A DNA stretch of 9,474 bases, taken from assembly GCA_902461995.1 (NCBI GenBank), contig CABQAA010000057.1:1-9474 (forward strand). Direction: 5' to 3'. Below, piece after piece: positions 1-6,206 of the stretch. How positions within the stretch are numbered: position 1 is the first letter of the stretch; each line of letters starts with the position of its first letter. The notes below the pieces were generated by a model, which had not been told where the DNA came from, made no database searches, and saw only the letters and a list, made by a program, of their open reading frames with translations. The position numbers were made by a program, and so were the translations under genes. This DNA comes from an uncultured Oscillospiraceae bacterium. GTDB taxonomy: Bacteria > Bacillota > Clostridia > Oscillospirales > Acutalibacteraceae.

Positions 1-247
1 ACGTGCCGGTCAGGTCCAGATGGCGCAGCAGCGTCTCCGCGATCTGGCGCGGGGCACGGTGAAAGGCCCTGGCGGAAACCAACGCCGCATTGACGGCCAG
101 GTCGCCGTGCGCCCGGTCTCCCGGCACTTCGACGGTGAAGGCCGGCATCGGCTCGGCCGGCAGATCCCCTGCCGCCACGGCTTGTCCCGCCGCCCGGAGG
201 ACAGCCTCGCGCACCTGATTCTCAGCGACTGTTACAACGTTTTGCAT
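1..247 (-). CDS. argS: Arginyl-tRNA synthetase, N-terminal part (cut by window edge)
   Basis: Class I aminoacyl-tRNA synthetase that charges tRNA-Arg with arginine in the cytoplasm. Only the first 82 codons are inside the window; the rest lies beyond position 1. The visible peptide is the N-terminal 'additional domain' that recognises the tRNA D-loop. It starts MQNVVTVAENQV and carries the family signature FTVEVPGDRAHGDLAVNAAL at about residues 37-56, then a PRQIAETLL stretch near residues 66-74. The catalytic HIGH motif would lie further on and cannot be seen. The start at 247 is preceded by an AGGAGG site. The gene begins 15 bp after the end of the DUF1934 gene, so it is the third gene of a murI-DUF1934-argS transcript. 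The identification rests on the signature and on the known DUF1934(ywiB)-argS gene order in Bacillus. Confidence 0.94.
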   Translation of the reverse strand, partial: MQNVVTVAENQVREAVLRAAGQAVAAGDLPAEPMPAFTVEVPGDRAHGDLAVNAALVSARAFHRAPRQIAETLLRHLDLTGT

Positions 248-262
248 GGATGGGCCTCCTGT

Positions 263-679
263 TTATTGAACTTCCTTGACGGATATATGCACATCGTGAA
301 CCGACGCGACGCCGGCGTTCATATCGAGCGTATACGCAAAGCGGAGATCCCCGCCGGAACGGGATAATGTGCTGGACAGCTCCTTCGTATACACCCCCAG
401 CATGAGCGCGCCGTACGGGGTTTCGTAGCTACATTGATGGCGGCGCCCTTTCTGCAGCACAAGCAGGGAATTCATGTTTCCCGTCCGCTCCAGCAACACC
501 TCATCGGGTCTGACCAGAATGGAGGTGGTGACCCCCTCCATTCCGGTGGCGGCCGACTCCTCATAGGTCAGTCTCCAGCCGTCTTCGGCGGGGTCCATGC
601 CGCCTGTGGTGGTCAGTTCAATCGTATCCCGCTCCCCATCGACAACCTGGGTCCCGGTGATGGAAATCAGTACGTCCAT
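263..679 (-). CDS. DUF1934 (YwiB-like) beta-barrel protein
   Basis: Small cytoplasmic protein of 138 residues in the DUF1934/YwiB family, which has a calycin-like beta-barrel fold and no established biochemical role. Recognisable blocks are WRLTYEESAATGMEGVTTS (residues 35-53), an RTGNMNS block (65-71), QKGRRHQCSYETPYG (76-90), and a C-terminal TLDMNAGVASVHDVHISV segment (117-134) with alternating hydrophobic residues. Its length is normal for the family and there is no signal peptide or membrane segment. A GAGGAAG ribosome site lies 7 nt before the ATG. It sits 43 bp after murI and 15 bp before argS, and the ywiB-argS pairing is also found in Bacillus. That conserved neighbourhood suggests a housekeeping link to translation, but the function is unknown. 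Confidence 0.9.
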   Translation of the reverse strand: MDVLISITGTQVVDGERDTIELTTTGGMDPAEDGWRLTYEESAATGMEGVTTSILVRPDEVLLERTGNMNSLLVLQKGRRHQCSYETPYGALMLGVYTKELSSTLSRSGGDLRFAYTLDMNAGVASVHDVHISVKEVQ

Positions 680-722
680 GTGATGTCTTCCTCAAATTGT
701 TTTCGTCATAAAAGGCAGGGTT

Positions 723-1544
723 TCAGGCCTCGGTCAGGGTTTCGATATCCACCCGCTCGGTGTCGCCGCCTACATCCCGCCCCAGGAACATCCGGGCGAC
801 ATGTGTAAAATCATCCGGCAGATCGCTGACATAGAAATGGCACATGCCGGCTCTTTTGGTTAGGTTCAGGGCATTGTCCCGCTCCAGGCGTTCCGCACAC
901 AGAGCGGCGCACGCCTCTCCCGAATCGACCAGAACGACATCCGGTCCCATCACAGCGGAAATCACCGGAGCCAGCAGAGGATAGTGGGTGCAGCCGAGAA
1001 TCAGGGTATCCACGCCCTTGGCGCGTAGCGGTTCCAGATACCGTCTGGCGACGGCGGCCGTCGCTTCGTTGTCCAGTTCGATCCAGCCGTTTTCCACCAG
1101 CGGGACAAACAGCGGACACGCGACCGCGTGGACCTCGGCGTCTGGCCGGACTTCCTGAATCCGCCGCTGGAAAGAGGCGGAACGGATGGTTGCAGAGGTG
1201 CCCAGGATGCCGATGCGGCCCGACCGGGAGGCCCTGACGGCGGCGTCGGCGGTGGGTTCCACCACACCCATGGCGGGAACGGGAAGTTCGCGCAGAATAT
1301 GGGGGGCGACCGAACTGACCGTGCCGCACGCCGCGATGATCATTTTGACATCCCGCGAAAGAAGGAACCGGCCGTCCTGACGGGTATATTTTTCAATTGT
1401 CTCCGGGCTGCGGGTGCCGTAGGGAACCCGCCCGGTATCGCCAAAATACACAATATCCTCACCGGGCAGCTTGCGAAGCAGCTGCCGGACGACCGTCAAT
1501 CCCCCCAAGCCAGAATCAAAAACGCCGATGGGCCGGTTGTCCAT
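723..1544 (-). CDS. murI: Glutamate racemase
   Basis: Cofactor-independent racemase that converts L-glutamate to D-glutamate for the peptide stem of peptidoglycan; cytoplasmic. The 273-residue length is normal. Visible motifs: GVFDSGLGGLTV at residues 8-19 with the catalytic-pocket D10-S11, YFGDTGRVPYGTRS at 33-46, the first catalytic cysteine C73 in AACGTVSS, the VEPT element at 96-99, and the second catalytic pair C185/H187 in LGCTHYPLL. The usual Asn after the first catalytic Cys (ACNT) is Gly here. The open frame extends 36 codons upstream, but that extension runs through the promoter. The ATG at 1544 has an AGAGGAGG site and gives the standard MDNRPIGVFDSG start. It is the first gene of the murI-DUF1934-argS unit. 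Confidence 0.96.
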   Translation of the reverse strand: MDNRPIGVFDSGLGGLTVVRQLLRKLPGEDIVYFGDTGRVPYGTRSPETIEKYTRQDGRFLLSRDVKMIIAACGTVSSVAPHILRELPVPAMGVVEPTADAAVRASRSGRIGILGTSATIRSASFQRRIQEVRPDAEVHAVACPLFVPLVENGWIELDNEATAAVARRYLEPLRAKGVDTLILGCTHYPLLAPVISAVMGPDVVLVDSGEACAALCAERLERDNALNLTKRAGMCHFYVSDLPDDFTHVARMFLGRDVGGDTERVDIETLTEA

Positions 1545-1595
1545 CCCGATTCCTCCTCTGAGCGTCGCGTCCCATATGCCGCACGCTGAAATCTT

Positions 1596-1624
1596 ATCAT
1601 AGCATGTTTTTCGCCCCGGCGCAA
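1596..1624 (-). promoter_or_regulatory. Sigma-A promoter of the murI operon
   Basis: Reading the minus strand, TTGCGC (1619-1624) and TATGAT (1596-1601) are separated by exactly 17 bp, with a TGC extended -10 directly upstream of TATGAT. Transcription would start near 1589, giving a leader of about 45 nt before the murI ATG. It lies downstream of the hairpin that ends the preceding nnr-lipoprotein unit, as expected for an independent promoter. Confidence 0.85.
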
Positions 1625-1691
1625 GATCGGATACAGACCTTTTCCGGCGCATCCGAACAGACCGTCCCGCAGCTTCTTCCAGCCGGAGAAA

Positions 1692-1715
1692 GCCGCGGGG
1701 TGTTGACCCCGCGGC
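1692..1715 (-). terminator. Hairpin terminator after the nnr-lipoprotein unit
   Basis: A perfect 10-bp GC-rich stem (GCCGCGGGGT paired with ACCCCGCGGC) with a 4-nt loop starts 6 bp after the lipoprotein stop codon. On the minus strand it is followed by TTTCTCC, a weak U-tract, so termination may be partial and some read-through into murI is possible. Confidence 0.72.
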
Positions 1716-1721
1716 CGCGTT

Positions 1722-2276
1722 TCAGGATGTCTTGACGGCGAAGTTGGAAAACGCCGCCGTCAGGTTGAGGGACGGTACCTTGAGAGCGAGCAGGCTGCCG
1801 CTGTCCGGATCCGAGAGCAGCTCAAACTGCCCGTTGACCGAATCCCCCTGGGTTTTGACCCCCTCGTCCGTCACTTCCCCCTTGGCCGCACCGCCCCGGA
1901 ACGCCACATCCAGCGCATCGATGATGCCTTTTCCCAGCGCACTTTCCGGAACCTCGGAGGGATCGACCCCGAACGTCAGGCCATACATCTTCATGGAAAT
2001 GTTCTCCCCGTCCCACATCATGGTCATATTCTTGAGGGAGGCGGGCTCGGTAAAGGCCAGGGTCAGCGTCCCCGCGTTCAAACGGGTCAGATGTCCGGCG
2101 ATATCCATGTCCCGGTAGGTCAGTTTGACATCGCATTCAAACCCTGTCACGACAGGGGCCTCGGCCTTTCCGCCGCTCTTTTTGCAGCTGCTCATGGCCA
2201 AAACCAGGCAGAGTACGGCGGCCGCCAGAAACACCAGGGCGGCAAGGCCTCTCTTCCAGGAGATGCGGCAGACCAT
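1722..2276 (-). CDS. Predicted lipoprotein of unknown function
   Basis: A 184-residue exported protein. The N-terminus has basic residues (R4, K8, R9), a hydrophobic stretch at about 11-28 and a lipobox-like LAMSSC, so C31 is the probable lipidated residue after signal peptidase II cleavage; Met at -3 is a little unusual. The mature part is polar with alternating beta-type segments (FECDVKLTYRDMDIAGHLTR; TLTLAFTEP; MTMMWDGENISMKMYGL), which suggests an open beta-barrel resembling LolA- or YdcC-type clostridial and bacillar lipoproteins. That resemblance is inferred from pattern only. An AGGAG site overlaps the end of the nnr gene, and the gap is only 13 bp, so the two are co-transcribed. In Bacillus a similar lipoprotein gene (ydcC) lies between acpS and alr. 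The job is unknown; attachment to the outer face of the membrane is likely. Confidence 0.8.
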   Translation of the reverse strand: MVCRISWKRGLAALVFLAAAVLCLVLAMSSCKKSGGKAEAPVVTGFECDVKLTYRDMDIAGHLTRLNAGTLTLAFTEPASLKNMTMMWDGENISMKMYGLTFGVDPSEVPESALGKGIIDALDVAFRGGAAKGEVTDEGVKTQGDSVNGQFELLSDPDSGSLLALKVPSLNLTAAFSNFAVKTS

Positions 2277-2289
2277 AGGGGCTCAACTC

Positions 2290-3825
2290 CTATTTTTCCA
2301 ATTTGGAAAACAGTCCGCCGAGCTCCTCCGTCAAATCGGATGGCTGCATCGCGTGCTGCGACAGCCGGGCCGCCGCCCGGTCCCCCGCCAGTCCGTGCAG
2401 ATGCACGCCGCACATCGCCGCCTGGGCCGGCTCCATCCCCTGGGCCATCAGAGCGGCTACCATACCGGCCAGCACGTCCCCGCTTCCGGCCGACGCCATG
2501 CCCGGATTCCCGGTCGTGTTCAGCAGGGCGCAGCGGCCGGGGGCCGCGATGACGGTCTGATATCCTTTGAGGACCACCACCACCTGCTGTTCCTCGGCAA
2601 ACTGGCGGGCGAGCTCGACCCGGTTCTGCTGCACCTCGTCCACACGGCATCCGGCCAGACGGGCCATCTCTCCGGGGTGAGGGGTCACGACGACGGGCAC
2701 ATGGGCTGTTTTCCCTATATGTATATGCCCTGCAGCCGCATTTATGCCATCCGCATCCAAAACGACCGGACAGGTGGCCTGCTCCAGCACATCCGCCACC
2801 ACGGCCGTCACCGAAGGGCCCCGTCCCAAGCCGCAGCCGCAGAGCACCGCCGTGGCCCGCTTCATCTCTTCCCGCAGCGGATGGCGCGACTCGACCGCCA
2901 CCAGGCCTTCGGGTGTCTCCGGAAGCAGGCGATAAACCGCCTCGAGATTCACCCCCGCCGCGATCGGATACAAGGACCGGGGCAGCGCCGCCGTCACCAG
3001 ACCCACGCCGCTTCTCTGGGCAGCCCGCACGGCCAGCAGAGCCGCACCGGCCATCCCCACGCTGCCGCACACGGTTAGCAGGTGCCCGTACGTCCCCTTA
3101 TGGCTGTCCAGCGAACGGGGCATGAAACAGGCCTTCACCATATCCCAGTCCACGATCGTCTGACTCGGCGCGTACTGGTCGAGCAGGGCGGGATCGATCC
3201 CGATCTGCGCCACTTCCACCGGCCCGGTGAGCTCCGACGCCCCGTGGACGAGCAGCCCCGGCTTCATCGCCGTAAAGGTGATGGTCAGCACCGCCCGGAG
3301 GGTATCCTCGTCATACACGCCCGAATCCGCACTGAATCCGCTGGGAACATCCAGCGCGATCACGGGAGCGTTGGACTGATTGGCCAGCCGGAAAACCGGG
3401 CGCAGAGCATCCGGCAGCCGGCCATGGAATCCGATGCCGTAGACCGCATCCACCAGGAGATCGGCCTCCCGCACGGCCGTCATCGCCAAATACGGTTCCG
3501 TCTCCATATTGCACTGAGCCGCACCCATCCCGACCGCGCGGGCATACATATCTGCCGCATCGGATGTGCCAGGCCTGCCGCAGAGAAGGACGATCGTCAC
3601 GTCGGCGCCCTCTTCCATCAGCTTGCGCGCCACGACGAAGCCGTCTCCGCCGTTGTTTCCTTTGCCGCACAGAACCGACACCTTCCGGCCCCGCACTTCA
3701 TACCGCGACCGGATCAAGCGCCCCGCGGCGCTGCCGGCGTTTTCCATCAGTCTGGGATAGTCGAGTCCCGCCGCCACCGCGGCCGCTTCCACCAGGCGCA
3801 TATCCCGAGCCGTCAGTATCTTCAT
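2290..3825 (-). CDS. nnr: Bifunctional NAD(P)H-hydrate epimerase / ADP-dependent NAD(P)H-hydrate dehydratase
   Basis: Cytoplasmic metabolite-repair enzyme of 511 residues. The N-terminal YjeF_N (NnrE) domain, about 1-215, interconverts the R and S forms of hydrated NAD(P)H. The C-terminal ribokinase-like (NnrD) domain, about 235-505, dehydrates the S form using ADP. NnrE motifs: MENAG (27-31), GKGNNGGDG (54-62), VDAVYGIGFHG (125-135) and the catalytic-region DVPSG (159-163). NnrD motifs: KGTYGHLL (243-250), GCGLGRGP (330-337), VLDADGIN (355-362), TPHPGEMARL (381-390) and the nucleotide-binding GNPGMASAGSGDVLAGM (439-455). Both domains look intact. The ATG at 3825 has an AAAGGGAGG site 7-8 nt upstream and gives the typical MKILTARDM start, so an upstream in-frame ATG at 3867 is rejected. 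I saw no good promoter in the short gap after the 3868-3924 terminator; read-through may supply transcription. Confidence 0.96.
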   Translation of the reverse strand: MKILTARDMRLVEAAAVAAGLDYPRLMENAGSAAGRLIRSRYEVRGRKVSVLCGKGNNGGDGFVVARKLMEEGADVTIVLLCGRPGTSDAADMYARAVGMGAAQCNMETEPYLAMTAVREADLLVDAVYGIGFHGRLPDALRPVFRLANQSNAPVIALDVPSGFSADSGVYDEDTLRAVLTITFTAMKPGLLVHGASELTGPVEVAQIGIDPALLDQYAPSQTIVDWDMVKACFMPRSLDSHKGTYGHLLTVCGSVGMAGAALLAVRAAQRSGVGLVTAALPRSLYPIAAGVNLEAVYRLLPETPEGLVAVESRHPLREEMKRATAVLCGCGLGRGPSVTAVVADVLEQATCPVVLDADGINAAAGHIHIGKTAHVPVVVTPHPGEMARLAGCRVDEVQQNRVELARQFAEEQQVVVVLKGYQTVIAAPGRCALLNTTGNPGMASAGSGDVLAGMVAALMAQGMEPAQAAMCGVHLHGLAGDRAAARLSQHAMQPSDLTEELGGLFSKLEK

Positions 3826-3867
3826 ATCCGGACCTCCCTTTCCGTCTCTGTGTGGCCTTTTCTGCAT

Positions 3868-3924
3868 AAAATAGAAAAGGGGCGTGGCCCCGAACCGCCC
3901 CTGCGGCTGCCGGGGGCCCGCCCC
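3868..3924 (-). terminator. Rho-independent terminator after the small membrane protein gene
   Basis: On the minus strand a long GC-rich imperfect hairpin (outer arms GGGGCG and CGCCCC, inner GGCCCC and GGGGCC, positions 3879-3924) is followed by TTTTCTATTTT. It begins 17 bp after the stop codon at 3942 and separates this gene from nnr. Confidence 0.78.
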
Positions 3925-3941
3925 ATTCGTATCCGATTGCC

Positions 3942-4463
3942 TTATTGCTGCGCCAATTTGCGGTCGACGTCCAACATGAGAAGCTTCGGCAGAGCAGCTT
4001 TAAACGCCTCCATAACCCGTTCTTCCGGCTGGAAAATCACAAGGGTACTGCCGCTTTTCTTGCTGCGATAAGTAAAATACCAGACACCCGGCTCGACCTC
4101 CGAAGGAGCGGCCATGACGGTCCGATCAAAACGCCGGCCCGCAAATTCCGCCGGATTATAGGGTCCGGCCGTTTCGATTTTGCTGCCCGCAACCGAAACC
4201 ACCCGTTTGCGTTTGCGCTGCGCAATAATTTGGTCGATATCGATATCCCCGTTGGTGACGCTGTACTCGTATTCAATATTCTGCGAGGTGACCAGCCACC
4301 AGGCTCCATAAATGAGCAGCATGTCGATCACCAGCGAGAAATACCCTAAAAATATAAACAACAGAAAGACCAATACAACGGTCAGAAAAATGGTGCCCGC
4401 AATGATGGCGATCTCCTTCGGCCCTTTTTTCTTCGCCACAATTTGTTCGACAAACGTATCCAT
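3942..4463 (-). CDS. Small two-helix membrane protein, probably DUF6106 family
   Basis: A 173-residue protein beginning MDTFVEQIVAKKKGPKE, followed by two adjacent hydrophobic segments (about residues 17-39 and 41-59) and a soluble C-terminal domain of about 110 residues. The soluble part contains YEYSVTNGDIDIDQIIAQR, a basic RKRKRV patch, a GPYNP motif and WYFTYRSKKSG, ending in a helical ALPKLLMLDV stretch. The pattern matches clostridial proteins annotated as DUF6106, which have no known function; this family name is from memory and moderately certain. An in-frame GTG lies nine bases upstream, but the AAGGAG site overlaps it and is ideally spaced 8 nt from the ATG at 4463, so that ATG is chosen. 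The gene has its own promoter and terminator and appears monocistronic. Confidence 0.78.
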   Translation of the reverse strand: MDTFVEQIVAKKKGPKEIAIIAGTIFLTVVLVFLLFIFLGYFSLVIDMLLIYGAWWLVTSQNIEYEYSVTNGDIDIDQIIAQRKRKRVVSVAGSKIETAGPYNPAEFAGRRFDRTVMAAPSEVEPGVWYFTYRSKKSGSTLVIFQPEERVMEAFKAALPKLLMLDVDRKLAQQ

Positions 4464-4560
4464 GTCCGACACTCCTTAAACATAAAGGGCCATCGCCCCA
4501 TTCCTTGACCTTCGCACAGACGGCCGGCGACAGAGAACTGCACGTCGTCCGGATACAGAC

Positions 4561-4590
4561 ATTATATCATACAATAAAAAGGCTTTTCAA
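4561..4590 (-). promoter_or_regulatory. Sigma-A promoter of the small membrane protein gene
   Basis: On the minus strand TTGAAA (4585-4590), an 18-bp spacer, and a perfect TATAAT (4561-4566) preceded by TGA (extended -10). Predicted start near 4554, with a leader of about 90 nt. The 238-bp stretch between this gene and the acetyltransferase (4464-4701) holds this promoter, the leader and the acetyltransferase terminator; nothing else was seen there. Confidence 0.85.
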
Positions 4591-4666
4591 TGAGTAGCGG
4601 CAAAATTCCGTGAACGATTAGTAAACAATGTCGCATTTTTCAGCAGGATCCGGCCAAATTGGTTCA

Positions 4667-4703
4667 AAAATCCCCCGGCCGGCACCCGCCGTCGGGGGAT
4701 TTT
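4667..4703 (-). terminator. Terminator overlapping the acetyltransferase stop codon (potentially bidirectional)
   Basis: Perfect 11-bp inverted repeat (AAAATCCCCCG at 4667-4677, CGGGGGATTTT at 4693-4703) with a 15-nt loop. On the minus strand it ends in a T-run before GAACC. Its right arm overlaps the TAA stop of the acetyltransferase at 4702-4704. The A-run on the other arm means it would also work on plus-strand transcripts. Confidence 0.85.
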
Positions 4704-5238
4704 ACGGTACCTGCGGCCATTCGCGGCCGGGCAATTTGCGGGTATAGTAGAACATATCTGCCACCCGCCCGCCGAAATCCGCCTCGGGCAGAAGGGCTAC
4801 CCGCTCGAAGCCGAGCCGCTCCGCCAAGCGAACGGAGCGGCCGTTCTCCGCATCGATACAGGCAAACATCCGCCCCAGCCGCAGTTCTCCGGCCGCGTAA
4901 TCCAGCACCGCCCGGGCCGCTTCGGCGGCATACCCCTGTCCCCAATAGTCCCGCAGGAAGAGATAACCGAGTTCCCCAAGATACCCGTCCACCACCCGGT
5001 TGATGGTGCATTCCCCGATATACAAATCTTCTCCCCGCAGGGTGACCGTCCATTCGGTGGGGGTTCGGCGGCGGACGAGCTGGGTCAGCGTCGCCCCGTC
5101 CTTAGGGGGATGTCCGCCAAGATAGCGGCGGATTTCCATATCCTGAAAAGCCTGCAGCATCCGGGGGACGTCCCGATGCAGTCGACGACGGAGGATCAGC
5201 CGTTCCGTCTCCAAAACCGGAGCCTCTGATTTCACCAT
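4702..5238 (-). CDS. GNAT-family N-acetyltransferase (RimJ/RimL-like)
   Basis: Acetyl-CoA-dependent acetyltransferase of 178 residues, the usual size for the RimJ/RimL-like group, which acetylates protein N-termini or small amines. It begins with the group's ETERLILRR segment (residues 10-18). The acetyl-CoA binding motif is YWGQGYAAEA at 98-107, preceded by the beta-strand ELGYLFL and followed by ACIDAENGRSVRLAERLGF (126-144), the typical Asn-containing C-terminal motif. The substrate cannot be told from sequence. An ATG at 5247 directly abuts the GGGGG ribosome site; the in-frame ATG at 5238 is 9 nt downstream of it and better placed. It lies 86 bp after the DUF4130 gene with no terminator between, so it may also receive read-through from the SOS-type operon as well as using its own promoter. 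Confidence 0.9.
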   Translation of the reverse strand: MVKSEAPVLETERLILRRRLHRDVPRMLQAFQDMEIRRYLGGHPPKDGATLTQLVRRRTPTEWTVTLRGEDLYIGECTINRVVDGYLGELGYLFLRDYWGQGYAAEAARAVLDYAAGELRLGRMFACIDAENGRSVRLAERLGFERVALLPEADFGGRVADMFYYTRKLPGREWPQVP

Positions 5239-5281
5239 CGCATCCATCCCCCTTTTTTATTCCATAATCCGTCTTTTATTC

Positions 5282-5310
5282 AGTATAGCATATTTTACAG
5301 GATTTGGAAA
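5282..5310 (-). promoter_or_regulatory. Probable promoter of the acetyltransferase gene
   Basis: On the minus strand TATACT (5282-5287) with an upstream TGC extended -10, and a weak -35, TTTCCA (5305-5310), 17 bp away. It sits in an AT-rich gap between the two genes. The extended -10 compensates for the poor -35. Confidence 0.65.
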
Positions 5311-5324
5311 GAAAAGAATGTGAT

Positions 5325-6206
5325 TTACCCATCCTCGGCGATATCCGTCTCGGATGGCAGACCACTCCGCCCCTCCGAAAGGGTGCGGACCCGCTCTGCG
5401 GACAGGGCCGACGGCAGCGGAATCCGCTCATCGCCGTCCGGATCCGTATTGGAAAGCTGCATTTCCGTCAGATATTTCCAGTATTTTTTCGGCATATGGT
5501 TGCGCTGACAGACGGGGTTTATGCGCTCTTTGATGGCAATGGTCTCGTAAAACGCCTTCCACATCCGGCGGTAGGCCGCATCGTCGGCTGCCCGCTCCGG
5601 CAGCCGCAGGTCCTCGGCCGAGGCGATGACCCAGGTTTTCGTATCGGATATGCCGCACAACTCGTGGGTTTTGTCGTGAATGATAAACGGCTGAATCTGA
5701 AAACGGGAGACAAAATGCGGCATGAGCGTCGCGACGATGTTGTGCTCCGGGGTGATCTCGCCGTAGTACACGCCGCCCTCCATCTTGGAAAACCGGATAA
5801 ACTCCCGCAGCAGCCCCGATTCCCGGTTGACCAGAGAACAGAGCTTTTGCAGGCGCATCACCCGTTCATCCGTGATCTTTTGATGGATCACCCGGCCAAT
5901 TTTCATTCCAAATCGTATATATTTGTATATAATATCCTCTTTGTAAACAGAATTCGACAAAAACCCCGTCCAAACCATGGCATATCCGTCGGCTCCCATC
6001 GTCCTGTGAACGCCGCGGATCACCCGCTCCGCTTTGGCAAAGTCGGTGTTCACCTCCCGGTAGCGGCAGTCAAGCTCCTGCTGACAGGCAGATGCCGCAT
6101 GGACCGCCGCCGGAGCCGGATGGAAGCTGTAGGAATCGAACACCGCCGTAAGCAGCCCTTCCAAGGTTCCGTCGGTGAGCAGCACTACATTTGTCCCGTC
6201 CGGCAT
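5325..6206 (-). CDS. DUF4130 'probable DNA metabolism' protein, partner of the radical SAM protein
   Basis: A 293-residue soluble protein of the DUF4130/TIGR03915 family, which is found paired with the radical SAM family TIGR03916 and is often fused to a uracil-DNA-glycosylase-like domain. Visible features: VVLLTDGTLEGLLTAVFDSY at the N-terminus (7-26), HRTMGADGYAMVWTGFLSN (67-85), REFIRFSKMEGGVYYGEI (134-151), FIIHDKTHELCGISD (174-188) and the family end block IAIKERINPVCQRNHMPKKYWKYLTE (starting at 223). No glycosylase domain follows; instead there is a polar tail of about 45 residues (249-293). The ATG overlaps the end of the radical SAM gene by 22 bp and has a GGGAGGAGAGG site, which indicates translational coupling. 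The family's biochemistry is not established; a role in DNA modification or repair is inferred from its fusions and pairing. Confidence 0.9.
   Translation of the reverse strand: MPDGTNVVLLTDGTLEGLLTAVFDSYSFHPAPAAVHAASACQQELDCRYREVNTDFAKAERVIRGVHRTMGADGYAMVWTGFLSNSVYKEDIIYKYIRFGMKIGRVIHQKITDERVMRLQKLCSLVNRESGLLREFIRFSKMEGGVYYGEITPEHNIVATLMPHFVSRFQIQPFIIHDKTHELCGISDTKTWVIASAEDLRLPERAADDAAYRRMWKAFYETIAIKERINPVCQRNHMPKKYWKYLTEMQLSNTDPDGDERIPLPSALSAERVRTLSEGRSGLPSETDIAEDG

Noticed and set aside
20..367. 115-codon open frame on the plus strand
   Set aside because: It crosses the argS and DUF1934 genes antisense; both have clear family signatures.
1629..1638. Ten bases GGATACAGAC, repeated at 4551-4560, both near promoters
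   Set aside because: The copies lie at different places relative to the -35 and -10 elements; a 10-base match can occur by chance in 9 kb.
1545..1652. 36-codon N-terminal extension of the glutamate racemase frame
   Set aside because: It covers the promoter (1596-1624) and has no family similarity; the ATG at 1544 has a strong ribosome site and gives the standard N-terminus.
2125..3078. 317-codon open frame on the plus strand
   Set aside because: It is antisense to the nnr gene, whose motifs are clear; its His/Arg/Pro/Gly-rich product is typical of a GC-rich shadow frame.
4487..4498. Small hairpin (GGGC-GATG-GCCC) in the leader of the small membrane protein gene, considered as an attenuator or riboswitch part
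   Set aside because: The stem is only 4 bp and no conserved aptamer elements were seen in the roughly 90-nt leader.
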